Source: an uncultured Collinsella sp.
GTDB lineage: Bacteria; Actinomycetota; Coriobacteriia; Coriobacteriales; Coriobacteriaceae
DNA: 7,874 nucleotides
Assembly: GCA_934654765.1 (NCBI GenBank)
Contig: CAKUGX010000092.1
Location: 1-7,874 of the forward strand
Direction of reading: 5' to 3'
Of the stretch, positions 1-5,929 are shown one piece after another. Positions within the stretch are counted from its first letter, which is position 1; every line of letters starts with the position of its first letter. The position numbers and the translations under genes are program-made. The notes beneath the pieces are model-generated. The model did not search any database and was not told the origin of the DNA. It worked only from the letters and a program-made list of their open reading frames with translations.

Positions 1-60
1 CCGTTTGACGTTTTCGCAGATAAAACCTGCCAAAACAAACCTGTCCCTTTTTGGTAGGTT
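1..60 (-). repeat. Palindromic repeat element, copy 1, abutting the Asp23 gene stop
   Basis: Read on the minus strand, this element begins inside the TAA stop of the Asp23 gene and runs off the window edge. Its arms are 49-60 and 24-35, 12 bases each with one mismatch (AACCTACCAAAA against TTTTGGCAGGTT). They enclose a 13-base loop carrying GGGACAGG. Over the first 53 bases it matches the element at 4875-4927 at 49 positions, in opposite orientation. After a 2-base gap the match continues into a shared ACGG, so the repeat unit is at least about 58 bases. It could end the asp23 transcript, but no long U-run follows the stem. No transposase is present, so it looks like a REP- or MITE-like element. 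The repeat itself is visible directly; the function is inferred. Confidence 0.8.
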
Positions 61-574
61 ACTCGTGCTGGCTGGTACGGTGCTCGTACTCCTCGGGGGT
101 GATGACATCCTCGATGCGCAGGTTGACGCCCGCCACCTCAAGACCGGTCATCGCAGCGAGGCGCTCGGTGACGCGCTCCTTGACGTCGTCGAAGATTGCA
201 GGCGCATAGGCGCCGTACTCGATGATGACGGAGATGTTGACGACCACACGGTTGTCGTCGGTGACCTCGACCGTCACGCCCTTGGTCAGGTTCTCGGCAC
301 CAAACTGCTCCTGCACAAAGTGCATGAGGTTACCCTTCATGCCCAGGACGTGCGGAACCTCGCGGGTGGCCATGGCGACGATCTTCTCGATTACGCCGTT
401 AGAATAGGTCAGCGAGTCCTCGGACTCGTCCGCCTCCTCGTCATCCTCATCCGCATCGGACTCGGCCTCGGCGAGGGCCTGACCTTCGAGTTCTACATCC
501 TCGACTTCGGCGACGACCGCCCCGTTCTCCTCGAGCTCGGTATCGGCCACATCGACCTTCGTATTAAAAGCCAT
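59..574 (-). CDS. Asp23/Gls24 family envelope stress response protein
   Basis: This is a 171-residue soluble protein of the Asp23 (Gls24) family. In Gram-positive bacteria these abundant proteins gather at the cytoplasmic face of the membrane and are linked to cell-envelope or alkaline stress. The Asp23 domain spans about residues 53-160. It opens with SNGVIEKIVAMATREVPHV and closes with the family-typical YGAYAPAIFDDVKERV, MTGLEVAGVNLRI and IEDV segments. Residues about 12-53 form an unusually acidic, low-complexity extension dominated by D and E. The ATG start follows AAGGAGG with a short 4-base spacer. It is the last gene of the operon with the DUF2273 and AmaP-like genes, and its TAA stop (59-61) overlaps a palindromic repeat. 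The family call is firm. The exact physiological role in this organism is inferred from relatives. Confidence 0.93.
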   Translation of the reverse strand: MAFNTKVDVADTELEENGAVVAEVEDVELEGQALAEAESDADEDDEEADESEDSLTYSNGVIEKIVAMATREVPHVLGMKGNLMHFVQEQFGAENLTKGVTVEVTDDNRVVVNISVIIEYGAYAPAIFDDVKERVTERLAAMTGLEVAGVNLRIEDVITPEEYEHRTSQHE

Positions 575-618
575 GGTTCCTCCTTATGCCTGCCGCGGAT
601 GCGACAGTCGAATACATA

Positions 619-996
619 TTAGCGGCCGCTGAACAGACGACCAAAGAAGTTGACGATACCGTTTTCGCCGTCGCGAATCTGGCCGATCACGGCACCGATC
701 AGCACGAAGAATGCAATGACGAGCGTGTCCCACAGGCCCAGAGTGAGCACCAAAACGGCAAGAATAAAGCCCGCGACAGCACCAAGCGTGGTGTTGGGGT
801 GGCGCACGGCATAGCTCCAGATGGCAGCCCCGGTTCCCTTGATGAGACCCATAGCCTCGTCAAAATCCGCGGCAGCCGTGTCATGCGGCTCGGTTGCTTC
901 GTGTTTGGAATCAACAGGCTCGCCCGCCGGGGCGGCGCTCTGGTCGATCGTCAGGCGCGGCGTGCGGGTGGTCTTGTCTTGATTGGTATCACTCAC
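619..996 (-). CDS. DUF2273 family small membrane protein
   Basis: This 125-residue protein has a hydrophilic N-terminal half (about 1-50, probably disordered) and a C-terminal pair of membrane segments at about 70-88 and 91-106. The hairpin GFILAVLVLTLGLWDTLVI, then FFVLIGAVIGQIRDG and a basic end (FFGRLFSGR), matches the DUF2273 pattern. Genes of this family usually neighbour Asp23 genes and are thought to help hold Asp23 at the membrane. I chose the GTG at 994-996 over an upstream ATG at 1119 because GGAGG (1003-1007) sits 6 bases before it. This start also overlaps the AmaP-like stop by 8 bases (GTGAGTGA), which suggests translational coupling. The longer frame would only add arginine-rich shadow sequence. 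A 44-base gap separates this gene from the Asp23 gene. Confidence 0.85.
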   Translation of the reverse strand: MSDTNQDKTTRTPRLTIDQSAAPAGEPVDSKHEATEPHDTAAADFDEAMGLIKGTGAAIWSYAVRHPNTTLGAVAGFILAVLVLTLGLWDTLVIAFFVLIGAVIGQIRDGENGIVNFFGRLFSGR

Positions 997-1534
997 CGGA
1001 AACCTCCACGGTCTGGACGGTAGTCTTGGACGGTAAAAAGCGGACGCGCGCGGACGTACCCGGCGTGCCGAGCATGGTGTCGCAGGCTTCCTCGATACGC
1101 TGCTGCATCGCGGTAGCAAGAGAAGCGACGTTCCTATCGTCGAGCGCGATGGCCTCGACCTTAAAACGGACGCGCGACTCGTCGGAGCCCTGCACGCGTG
1201 CCTCGATATGCTCGATCATTACGCGGTCGTCGCGCTCGGCGGCGGCCCTGGCACATGAGGAAAGCGCTGCGAGGGTGACCTCGATATTGCGCTCTCCCGC
1301 CGGATGCACGCAAGACGGCTCACGACGGGCAAACATCAGGCGGAAGAATCCCACCAGCACGCCAAGCGCCACAACGCCGGCACACACCGTAACGACGATA
1401 CGCGGCATGGGATCGCGCATCAGCAGCATAAAGCGATACGTATACGGCCCCCAGAACTGGCAGACGAACGTACCCAGCGCCACGATGGCGGCAGCAAGAT
1501 ACACGATCGCTAGGGCTCGTTTGAGTACGCGCAC
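989..1534 (-). CDS. AmaP-like alkaline shock membrane anchor protein
   Basis: This 181-residue protein has two N-terminal membrane segments (about 7-28 and 45-66), a basic stop-transfer stretch, and a cytoplasmic C-terminal domain of about 100 residues with alternating strands and helices. That is the layout of AmaP, which anchors Asp23 to the membrane in Gram-positive bacteria. The adjacency to DUF2273 and Asp23 genes supports this more strongly than the sequence itself, which is divergent. I set the start at GTG 1532-1534 because GAAGGGAG (1540-1547) lies 5 bases upstream. The alternative tandem ATG at 1580-1585 has no ribosome binding site and overlaps a TATAAT box, so it is probably untranscribed or at most promoter DNA. 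The TGA stop overlaps the start of the next gene. Confidence 0.7.
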   Translation of the reverse strand: MRVLKRALAIVYLAAAIVALGTFVCQFWGPYTYRFMLLMRDPMPRIVVTVCAGVVALGVLVGFFRLMFARREPSCVHPAGERNIEVTLAALSSCARAAAERDDRVMIEHIEARVQGSDESRVRFKVEAIALDDRNVASLATAMQQRIEEACDTMLGTPGTSARVRFLPSKTTVQTVEVSGE

Positions 1535-1583
1535 GCGCGCTCCCTTCAAATCTCGGCTCTCGGAATGCAAAACGATTCGCATC

Positions 1584-1612
1584 ATTATAAAAGAGCCGGG
1601 TCCGGTGCTCTA
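1584..1612 (-). promoter_or_regulatory. Candidate promoter of the AmaP-DUF2273-Asp23 operon
   Basis: A perfect TATAAT lies at 1584-1589 on the minus strand, about 50 bases before the chosen GTG start. Transcription would begin near 1577 and give a leader of about 43 bases. The -35 region at a 17-base spacing (1607-1612, TAGAGC) matches TTGACA at only 3 of 6 positions, so the promoter may be weak or use another factor. The -10 box coincides with the T-tail of the yebC terminator, so part of the match may simply reflect that tail. Confidence 0.45.
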
Positions 1613-1630
1613 CGCACGCGGATCCGGCTC
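1587..1630 (-). terminator. Intrinsic terminator after yebC
   Basis: On the minus strand an 11-base-pair stem, GAGCCGGATCC pairing with GGACCCGGCTC (one G-U pair), encloses a 16-base loop. TTTTAT follows directly. It lies 70 bases beyond the yebC stop and just before the Asp23 operon. The GC-rich stem and U-tail are the classic form of a Rho-independent terminator. Confidence 0.8.
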
Positions 1631-1699
1631 ATCTATTCCACGAGGCTTGCATGCTCGTTTCATTATGCCCAGATATGCACGGCTTAACCCGCGCGGGCG

Positions 1700-2506
1700 C
1701 TACTCCTCCTCGAGGGCAGCGATGACCTCGTCGGTCATGTCCATGGTGCTGTAGACGTCCTGGACGTCGTCGAGCTCCTCGAGACGGTCGATGAGGCGCT
1801 GAACCTTCTTGGCGTCGGCGCCGGAGACCTCGGTCGGGGTGGTCGGGACCATGGTGGTCTCGGAACCCTTGACCTGGATGCCCTGCTCCTCGAGAGCCTT
1901 GGAAACAGCCATGACGTCGTTGGCAGCGGTCCAGACGATCCACTCCTCGCCGGCGTCCTCGTAGTCGTCGCCACCGGCCTCGGCGATAGCCATCATGAAC
2001 TCTTCCTCGTCACCGGCAGCACCGTTGGCGATCATGGTCTCCTTCTTGGCGTTCTCGTCCAGGATCTCCTTGGCGACGACGATCTGGCCCTTGCGCTCAA
2101 ACTGGAAGGCGACGGAGCCGGAGGTGCCCAGGTTGCCACCAGCGTGGGAGAAGGCGGAACGGACGTCAGCAGCGGTACGGTTGCGGTTGTCGGTCAGGCA
2201 GTCGACGTAGACGGCGACACCGGCGGGACCGTAGCCCTCGTACACGATGTTCTCGTAGACGGCGGCGTCGGCACCCGAACCAAAGGCCTTGTCGATAGCG
2301 GACTTGATCTTGTCCTTAGGCATGGACTGAGCCTTAGCCTTGGCGACGGCAGCGGCGAGGCTGGCGTTGTTCTCGGGCAGCGGATCGCCACCGAGACGGG
2401 CAGCAACGGTGATGTTGCGGCTGAGCTTGGAGAAGAGGGCGGAACGCTTGGCGTCCTGCGCGCCCTTACGATGCTTGGTTGTGGCCCACTTAGAGTGTCC
2501 GGACAT
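1700..2506 (-). CDS. yebC: YebC/PmpR (TACO1-like) family protein
   Basis: This 268-residue protein opens with MSGHSKWATTKHRKGAQDAK, the YebC family signature. It continues with MPKDKIKSAIDKAFG, YEGYGPAGVAVYVDCLTDNRNRT split over residues 89-111, and the C-terminal LIDRLEELDDVQDVYSTMD. Family members were long annotated as transcriptional regulators. More recent work on YebC and mitochondrial TACO1 points to a role at the ribosome, helping translation through proline-rich stalls; which applies here is not shown by sequence. It is longer than the usual 240-250 residues because of an extra segment at about 147-167 (ENAKKETMIANGAAGDEE region). The ATG has AGGAGA (2512-2517) 5 bases upstream. The gene appears to be a single transcription unit, with an AT-rich leader and a terminator at 1587-1630. 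Confidence 0.95.
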   Translation of the reverse strand: MSGHSKWATTKHRKGAQDAKRSALFSKLSRNITVAARLGGDPLPENNASLAAAVAKAKAQSMPKDKIKSAIDKAFGSGADAAVYENIVYEGYGPAGVAVYVDCLTDNRNRTAADVRSAFSHAGGNLGTSGSVAFQFERKGQIVVAKEILDENAKKETMIANGAAGDEEEFMMAIAEAGGDDYEDAGEEWIVWTAANDVMAVSKALEEQGIQVKGSETTMVPTTPTEVSGADAKKVQRLIDRLEELDDVQDVYSTMDMTDEVIAALEEE

Positions 2507-2555
2507 ACGTGTCTCCTATCGGTTTCGACCTAAAGCCCAGCGTGAATGCTCGGGC

Positions 2556-2584
2556 AATATAAACAAACGTCGTTATGATATACC
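2556..2584 (-). promoter_or_regulatory. Weak candidate promoter region of yebC
   Basis: The gap between the DUF6020-like stop and yebC is AT-richer than its surroundings. It contains TATATT on the minus strand at 2556-2561, about 50 bases before the yebC ATG. No good -35 box is seen at 16-18 bases; the 17-base position reads GGTATA. A second, equally poor candidate uses TATCAT nearby with TTTATC 17 bases upstream. A promoter is expected here, but its exact site is uncertain. Confidence 0.25.
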
Positions 2585-2636
2585 TACTGGCCTGCGAGAT
2601 AAACCCCAAAATGAAGGCGTCGTGATGATGCCCCCA

Positions 2637-2669
2637 TTGGTGCAAAGAAACCTGACCCCAATGCATCAA
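2637..2669 (-). repeat. Stem-loop with GGGTCAGG core directly after the DUF6020-like stop
   Basis: The arms TTGGTGCA (2637-2644) and TGCATCAA (2662-2669) pair over 8 bases with one wobble. The 17-base loop contains, on the minus strand, GGGGTCAGGTTTCTT. The stem starts one base after the TAA stop at 2671-2673. The loop core resembles GGGACAGGTTT of the elements at 1-60 and 4875-4927, although the stem sequence is unrelated. No U-run follows, so its value as a terminator is doubtful. Confidence 0.55.
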
Positions 2670-2670
2670 G

Positions 2671-4854
2671 TTAGGACCAGAGGAAGTCGCTGCGGGTGAC
2701 GGTGGCGCCGATGGCGAAGGGCATACAGGCGATGACCGGATACAGGTAGCGCATGTAGGTCGAGCCGTTGCACGGACCAATCAGGCACACGGCGAGCACG
2801 CCCAGCAGCGGCACCCAGATGGCCAGCGCGCGCCACGAATGGCGGCGCAACAGGTAAACCACCACGACGATCATGATCCACACATAGGTGGCCGAGCTCA
2901 TGGTGAGCGAGATAAACGGGATGCGCTGCACCGCCACGCGGTACAGGTTAATCAGGTGGTCGCACCAGCGCACGACCTTGCTATCGACCGGATGGAAGTC
3001 AAAGTACTTGAGGTTATCGGGCTTCGCCATGATCTCGGCACTGCGCGCGGTGCTGTAGACCCACGCATCGCGAGCGCTCGGGTAGAAGTACCCGTAGTAG
3101 TTATTGACGAGCGCCGAGATATAGCACTCGGGGTCCTTTTTGAACATCTGGGCCCACACCTCAAAATAGGCCTTGATGTCATCCTTCGAGGCGTACTCAT
3201 TGAAGCAGTTTTTGACGGCATCCGATTTGTCGGGGTTGTAGCGACGGCCCAGGTTCTCGTACTTAAGCACCCGATCGATCACAGCGCGCTCATCGTCGGT
3301 CACCAGACCGTCGCAGGGAGCTTCCTCGATCGTGCCGTCATCTTTAACCTTGGGGTTAACACCCGAATTGAGACCGTCGTGCTTTTGGACAAAGCGTGCC
3401 GTCTGCTGAAACGGAATCGAGAGGATTTCGCGCTTGGAACCGGGCGTGATATCGTGCGCCGGCATAAAGACCTTGGTGAAGTACATATTAGAGGCAAGGC
3501 AGAGCGCGAGCACCGCGAGAACGCCAACCCAGCGGAAACGCGGCGTGGCGCATGAGACCGCGGTGCCCGTCTGCTTAGCCGCACGACGAGCGACATGTAC
3601 ATCCCATGCGCAAAACGCCGCCGCAATCACGCAGGCCGCCAACGGAAAGACCAGGCCTCCATTGCGCAAAAACGTGGAACCCATGGCAGCCAGCGCAAGC
3701 AACAGCCAGTCGTGGCGCGCAAAGAGCACGGGGGCTTTCTCGCCCGCTCGCTCGACATTGGCATCACGACGGGGCAGGCCACATGCGACGAGCTTGACGG
3801 TCTGTACCAGCAGCACCAAAAACGCGTCGGCAAAGAGCACGTCTTTGGTGAGCAACGCCGCGTAGTTAGAGAACATCGGCATAAACGCAAAGAACAGCAG
3901 GATCGCACCGCGAACCGGCAGGCTCACGCCCAGTTTGCGCAGCGACGAAATGGAATAGGCCATGCAGGCAGCCGTGATGACAAATTGAGCGCAGGTATAG
4001 ATGATGAGGCCCGCGTTAGCGCTGTTGAACAGCGAAAGCCCCAGCTGAACGCACGAGCCGATAATGGCCGTGTGCACTACGGGATGATGCCCGTTGAGCA
4101 GCACGTTGGGGTTGAGTAGGCGCAGGTAGTCGCTCGTGCCGTTGGGATAGTTGAACCACTGGCGAATCTGCGCGCCCGTATCTCCCATAAAAAGGCCAGG
4201 CAGCGAAGCGATGAGCGTGGGCGCCCAGGCGATCATAAGCACCAGGAAGGGCCCGGCAAAGGGATGGACCGAGAGCACGGCGTGAGCCACACGCCATATA
4301 CGGCCAAAGTGCGCCTCGGAAAACGGGATGCGCCGAGAGCTCAGCCAATCTAGACACTCAAAAGCCAGATAGAAGGCCACGATCGCTAGGAGCATCCAGC
4401 CCGCGCCGCCAATCCAGGCGCAGATGATGCGGGCCTTGTCGCCAAGAACAATCTCGGCCGAGTCGGTGAGGTCGTAGCTGCGGCCGAACACCATGCAGAT
4501 GGCGAAGAACAGCGACGGCAGAATGATCGACGGACGCCAGGTGTCGCCACGGCCAAAGAACACGTAGCGAAACGGCAAGGTGAGCAAGCAGGCAAGCGCA
4601 AGCAGCATGACCGCATCGGTGTGGCCGGCAAACGAGAGAAGCACCTCGTAGCACACGTACAGCATGCCCGAGGCTTTGGGGTCAATCGCCAAGACTGCGT
4701 TGCTCGACACCGGGGCGGGATCGATGGAAAACGCCGTGGTCGCCAACAGCGCGAGCAGAAATGCGATGAGCGTCTGCTTGGCGGGGTAGCGCTTAAACCA
4801 GACGATGCGGGCAGCGTCGCGCGCAGCCGTTGTGGAGAGATCGGAATCCTTCAC
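2671..4854 (-). CDS. Large polytopic membrane protein, DUF6020/GT-C-like
   Basis: This 727-residue integral membrane protein has roughly a dozen hydrophobic segments. There is one near 28-44, several between 80 and 220, a run from about 260 to 415, one at 441-457, and a C-terminal group at 645-720. Between about 460 and 640 lies a hydrophilic domain, probably outside the membrane, with four cysteines (514, 550, 577, 631). Recognisable segments are FMGDTGAQIRQW (222-233), LNGHHPVVHT (253-262), LLTKDVLFADAF (334-345), FLRNGG (395-400), IPFQQTARFV (480-489) and MRYLYPV (701-707). I associate these with DUF6020, a GT-C-glycosyltransferase-like family of unknown substrate, from memory of the family's look. 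A role in envelope glycan assembly is inferred only. The start is GTG (4852-4854) with GAAAGG (4865-4870) about 10 bases upstream. A repeat hairpin lies 4 bases further upstream. Confidence 0.75.
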   Translation of the reverse strand: MKDSDLSTTAARDAARIVWFKRYPAKQTLIAFLLALLATTAFSIDPAPVSSNAVLAIDPKASGMLYVCYEVLLSFAGHTDAVMLLALACLLTLPFRYVFFGRGDTWRPSIILPSLFFAICMVFGRSYDLTDSAEIVLGDKARIICAWIGGAGWMLLAIVAFYLAFECLDWLSSRRIPFSEAHFGRIWRVAHAVLSVHPFAGPFLVLMIAWAPTLIASLPGLFMGDTGAQIRQWFNYPNGTSDYLRLLNPNVLLNGHHPVVHTAIIGSCVQLGLSLFNSANAGLIIYTCAQFVITAACMAYSISSLRKLGVSLPVRGAILLFFAFMPMFSNYAALLTKDVLFADAFLVLLVQTVKLVACGLPRRDANVERAGEKAPVLFARHDWLLLALAAMGSTFLRNGGLVFPLAACVIAAAFCAWDVHVARRAAKQTGTAVSCATPRFRWVGVLAVLALCLASNMYFTKVFMPAHDITPGSKREILSIPFQQTARFVQKHDGLNSGVNPKVKDDGTIEEAPCDGLVTDDERAVIDRVLKYENLGRRYNPDKSDAVKNCFNEYASKDDIKAYFEVWAQMFKKDPECYISALVNNYYGYFYPSARDAWVYSTARSAEIMAKPDNLKYFDFHPVDSKVVRWCDHLINLYRVAVQRIPFISLTMSSATYVWIMIVVVVYLLRRHSWRALAIWVPLLGVLAVCLIGPCNGSTYMRYLYPVIACMPFAIGATVTRSDFLWS

Positions 4855-4873
4855 AGTCCGAAAGCCTTTCTAG

Positions 4874-4932
4874 AAACCTGCCAAAAAGGGACAGGTTTAT
4901 TTTGGCAGGTTTTATCTGGGGAAACGTTACGG
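4874..4932 (+). repeat. Palindromic repeat element, copy 2, upstream of the DUF6020-like gene
   Basis: A perfect 13-base-pair hairpin (4874-4886 with 4900-4912; inner arm AACCTGCCAAAA) encloses a 13-base loop with GGGACAGG. It is followed by a conserved flank (TTATCTG, then AAACGT, then ACGG). It matches 49 of 53 bases of copy 1 at 1-60 in inverted orientation. The stem ends 4 bases before the putative ribosome binding site of the DUF6020-like gene, so it could affect read-through from lgt or translation of that gene. On the minus strand TTTCTAG follows the stem, a weak terminator tail. Confidence 0.85.
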
Positions 4933-4954
4933 TTCTGTCATCGTTGCCCAGCAA

Positions 4955-5000
4955 ACCACCACAAAGGTGCCCGTCCCCTTTGTGGTGGTATGTGGTGGTT
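4955..5000 (-). repeat. Stem-loop with GGGACGGG core overlapping the lgt stop
   Basis: A perfect 13-base-pair stem (ACCACCACAAAGG at 4955-4967 with CCTTTGTGGTGGT at 4977-4989) encloses a 9-base loop. On the minus strand, stem and loop together read GGGGACGGGCACC at the apex. TGTGGTGGT occurs twice in tandem at a 10-base period (4981-4989 and 4991-4999), so the second copy can pair as an alternative arm. That outer copy overlaps the TAA stop of lgt (4999-5001). It may work as a transcript 3' end, but only TTT follows the stem. Its stem is unrelated to that of the 4874-4932 element lying 22 bases away, while the loop core is shared. Confidence 0.75.
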
Positions 5001-5820
5001 AGGCGTCGAGGTAGATGCGCTGGGGGCGATTGCGGTGTCGGGCAAAGATGACGAGCGCCAGGCCCGCAATAACGAGCGGAAGGCTCAGCAGCTGACCCAT
5101 CGTGATGACGCCGCCCAGCAGATAGCCAAGCTGGGCGTCGGGCACGCGCACGAACTCGACGAGGAAGCGGACGATGCCGTATCCCATCACGAACACGCCC
5201 ATAAACGTACCCTGGGGCAGCAGCGGCTTTTTGCGGCTGAGCACCTGAAGAATGCAGAAGAGCACGATGCCCTCAAGAAATGCCTCGTAGAGTTGGGAGG
5301 GGTGACGCGGCATATCGCCCGCAGTCCCGCCAAAGACCACACCCCCGGGCAGATCGGTCGGCTTGCCCCACAGCTCACCGTTGACAAAGTTGGCACAACG
5401 GCCCAGGCACAAGGCCAGCGGCGCGCCTATGACGGCAAGGTCTGCCAGAGTCCATGCGTCGAGCTTATACATGCGGCACACGATGATGCCGCCGATAATG
5501 CCGCCGACCAGGCCACCGTGGAAGCTCATGCCGCCTTCGTTGGTGGCAAAGATCTCGAGCGGATGTGCCCAGTAGTAGCCATCACCGTAAAAGACGACGT
5601 AGAACAGGCGCGCACCGATAATGAGGCCAAAGACCACTCCGACCACGACACTCGTCAGGTCGTCAATCGTGATGTTAAAGCCCCAGCGACGCTGCGTACG
5701 GTACATGACGACCGCCGTGAGCAGAGCTCCGACCACATAGGCCAGACCATACCAGTAAATCGTGATGGGCCCCGCCGAAATCGCGACGGGATCAAGCATA
5801 TGGTAGAAGTCGTTGAGCAT
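4999..5820 (-). CDS. lgt: Prolipoprotein diacylglyceryl transferase
   Basis: Lgt transfers a diacylglyceryl group from phosphatidylglycerol to the lipobox cysteine of prolipoproteins in the cytoplasmic membrane, the first step of lipoprotein maturation. The 273-residue length fits the family. Diagnostic segments are the N-terminal ITIYWYGLAYVVG, GARLFYVVFY, FHGGLVGG, the family signature GRCANFVNGELWG (usually GR-x-[GA]-NF), HPSQLYEA, RFLVEFVRVPD and MGQLLSLPLV. About seven hydrophobic segments are visible. I chose ATG 5818-5820 because AGGAGGG (5826-5832) lies 5 bases upstream. An in-frame ATG at 5878-5880 lies inside a terminator-like hairpin and would add a non-homologous arginine-rich tail. 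The stop overlaps a palindromic repeat. No lsp gene is adjacent. Confidence 0.97.
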   Translation of the reverse strand: MLNDFYHMLDPVAISAGPITIYWYGLAYVVGALLTAVVMYRTQRRWGFNITIDDLTSVVVGVVFGLIIGARLFYVVFYGDGYYWAHPLEIFATNEGGMSFHGGLVGGIIGGIIVCRMYKLDAWTLADLAVIGAPLALCLGRCANFVNGELWGKPTDLPGGVVFGGTAGDMPRHPSQLYEAFLEGIVLFCILQVLSRKKPLLPQGTFMGVFVMGYGIVRFLVEFVRVPDAQLGYLLGGVITMGQLLSLPLVIAGLALVIFARHRNRPQRIYLDA

Positions 5821-5839
5821 GTCGACCCTCCTACTCCCT

Positions 5840-5880
5840 ACATACAAATGCGGCCGCGGGCCTTGCGCTCGCAGCCGCAT
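5840..5880 (-). terminator. Terminator-like hairpin after the NifU-like gene
   Basis: ATGCGGCCGCG (5848-5858) and CGCAGCCGCAT (5870-5880) form an 11-base-pair stem with one wobble pair and an 11-base loop. On the minus strand ATTTGTATG follows. It lies 49 bases past the stop of the NifU-like gene and just upstream of the lgt ribosome binding site. The U-tail is short and the stem also leads into AT-rich sequence on the other strand, so the call is moderate. Confidence 0.55.
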
Positions 5881-5929
5881 ATTTGGGCGTAACGTCTATG
5901 CGGAGTATGCCGTCCGCAGCTTTCACATC

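Noticed and set aside
621..630. AGCGGCCGCT palindrome at the end of the DUF2273 gene
   Set aside because: It is short and inside codons of a GC-rich gene; such palindromes are expected by chance.
619..1119. Longer 166-residue start for the DUF2273 protein
   Set aside because: The extra 41 residues are arginine- and proline-rich, overlap the AmaP-like coding region by over 100 bases, and the downstream GTG has an ideal ribosome binding site.
894..1754. 286-codon open frame on the plus strand
   Set aside because: It is antisense to the AmaP-like and DUF2273 genes and runs through the yebC terminator. It is rich in S, R and T with no recognisable domain.
2583..2630. Possible second hairpin between the DUF6020-like gene and yebC
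   Set aside because: Only interrupted 3-base pairings (GGC-TC with GA-GCC) were found, too weak to support a terminator or structured RNA.
2839..3555. 238-codon open frame on the plus strand inside the membrane protein gene
   Set aside because: It is antisense to a 727-residue coherent membrane protein, and its composition is typical of a mirrored frame.
1..5000. CRISPR array or insertion sequence based on the repeats
   Set aside because: The repeats are few, dispersed, in both orientations, and have no regular spacers, transposase gene or cas genes.
4999..5880. Longer 293-residue start for Lgt
   Set aside because: The upstream ATG is inside a terminator-like hairpin and adds a tail not typical of Lgt; the internal ATG has a perfect ribosome binding site.
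4621..5892. 423-codon open frame on the plus strand
   Set aside because: It lies antisense across lgt and the start of the DUF6020-like gene, both with clear homology or membrane character. The translation is low-complexity, rich in H, D, R and A, and has no family motif; long antisense frames are common in GC-rich genes.
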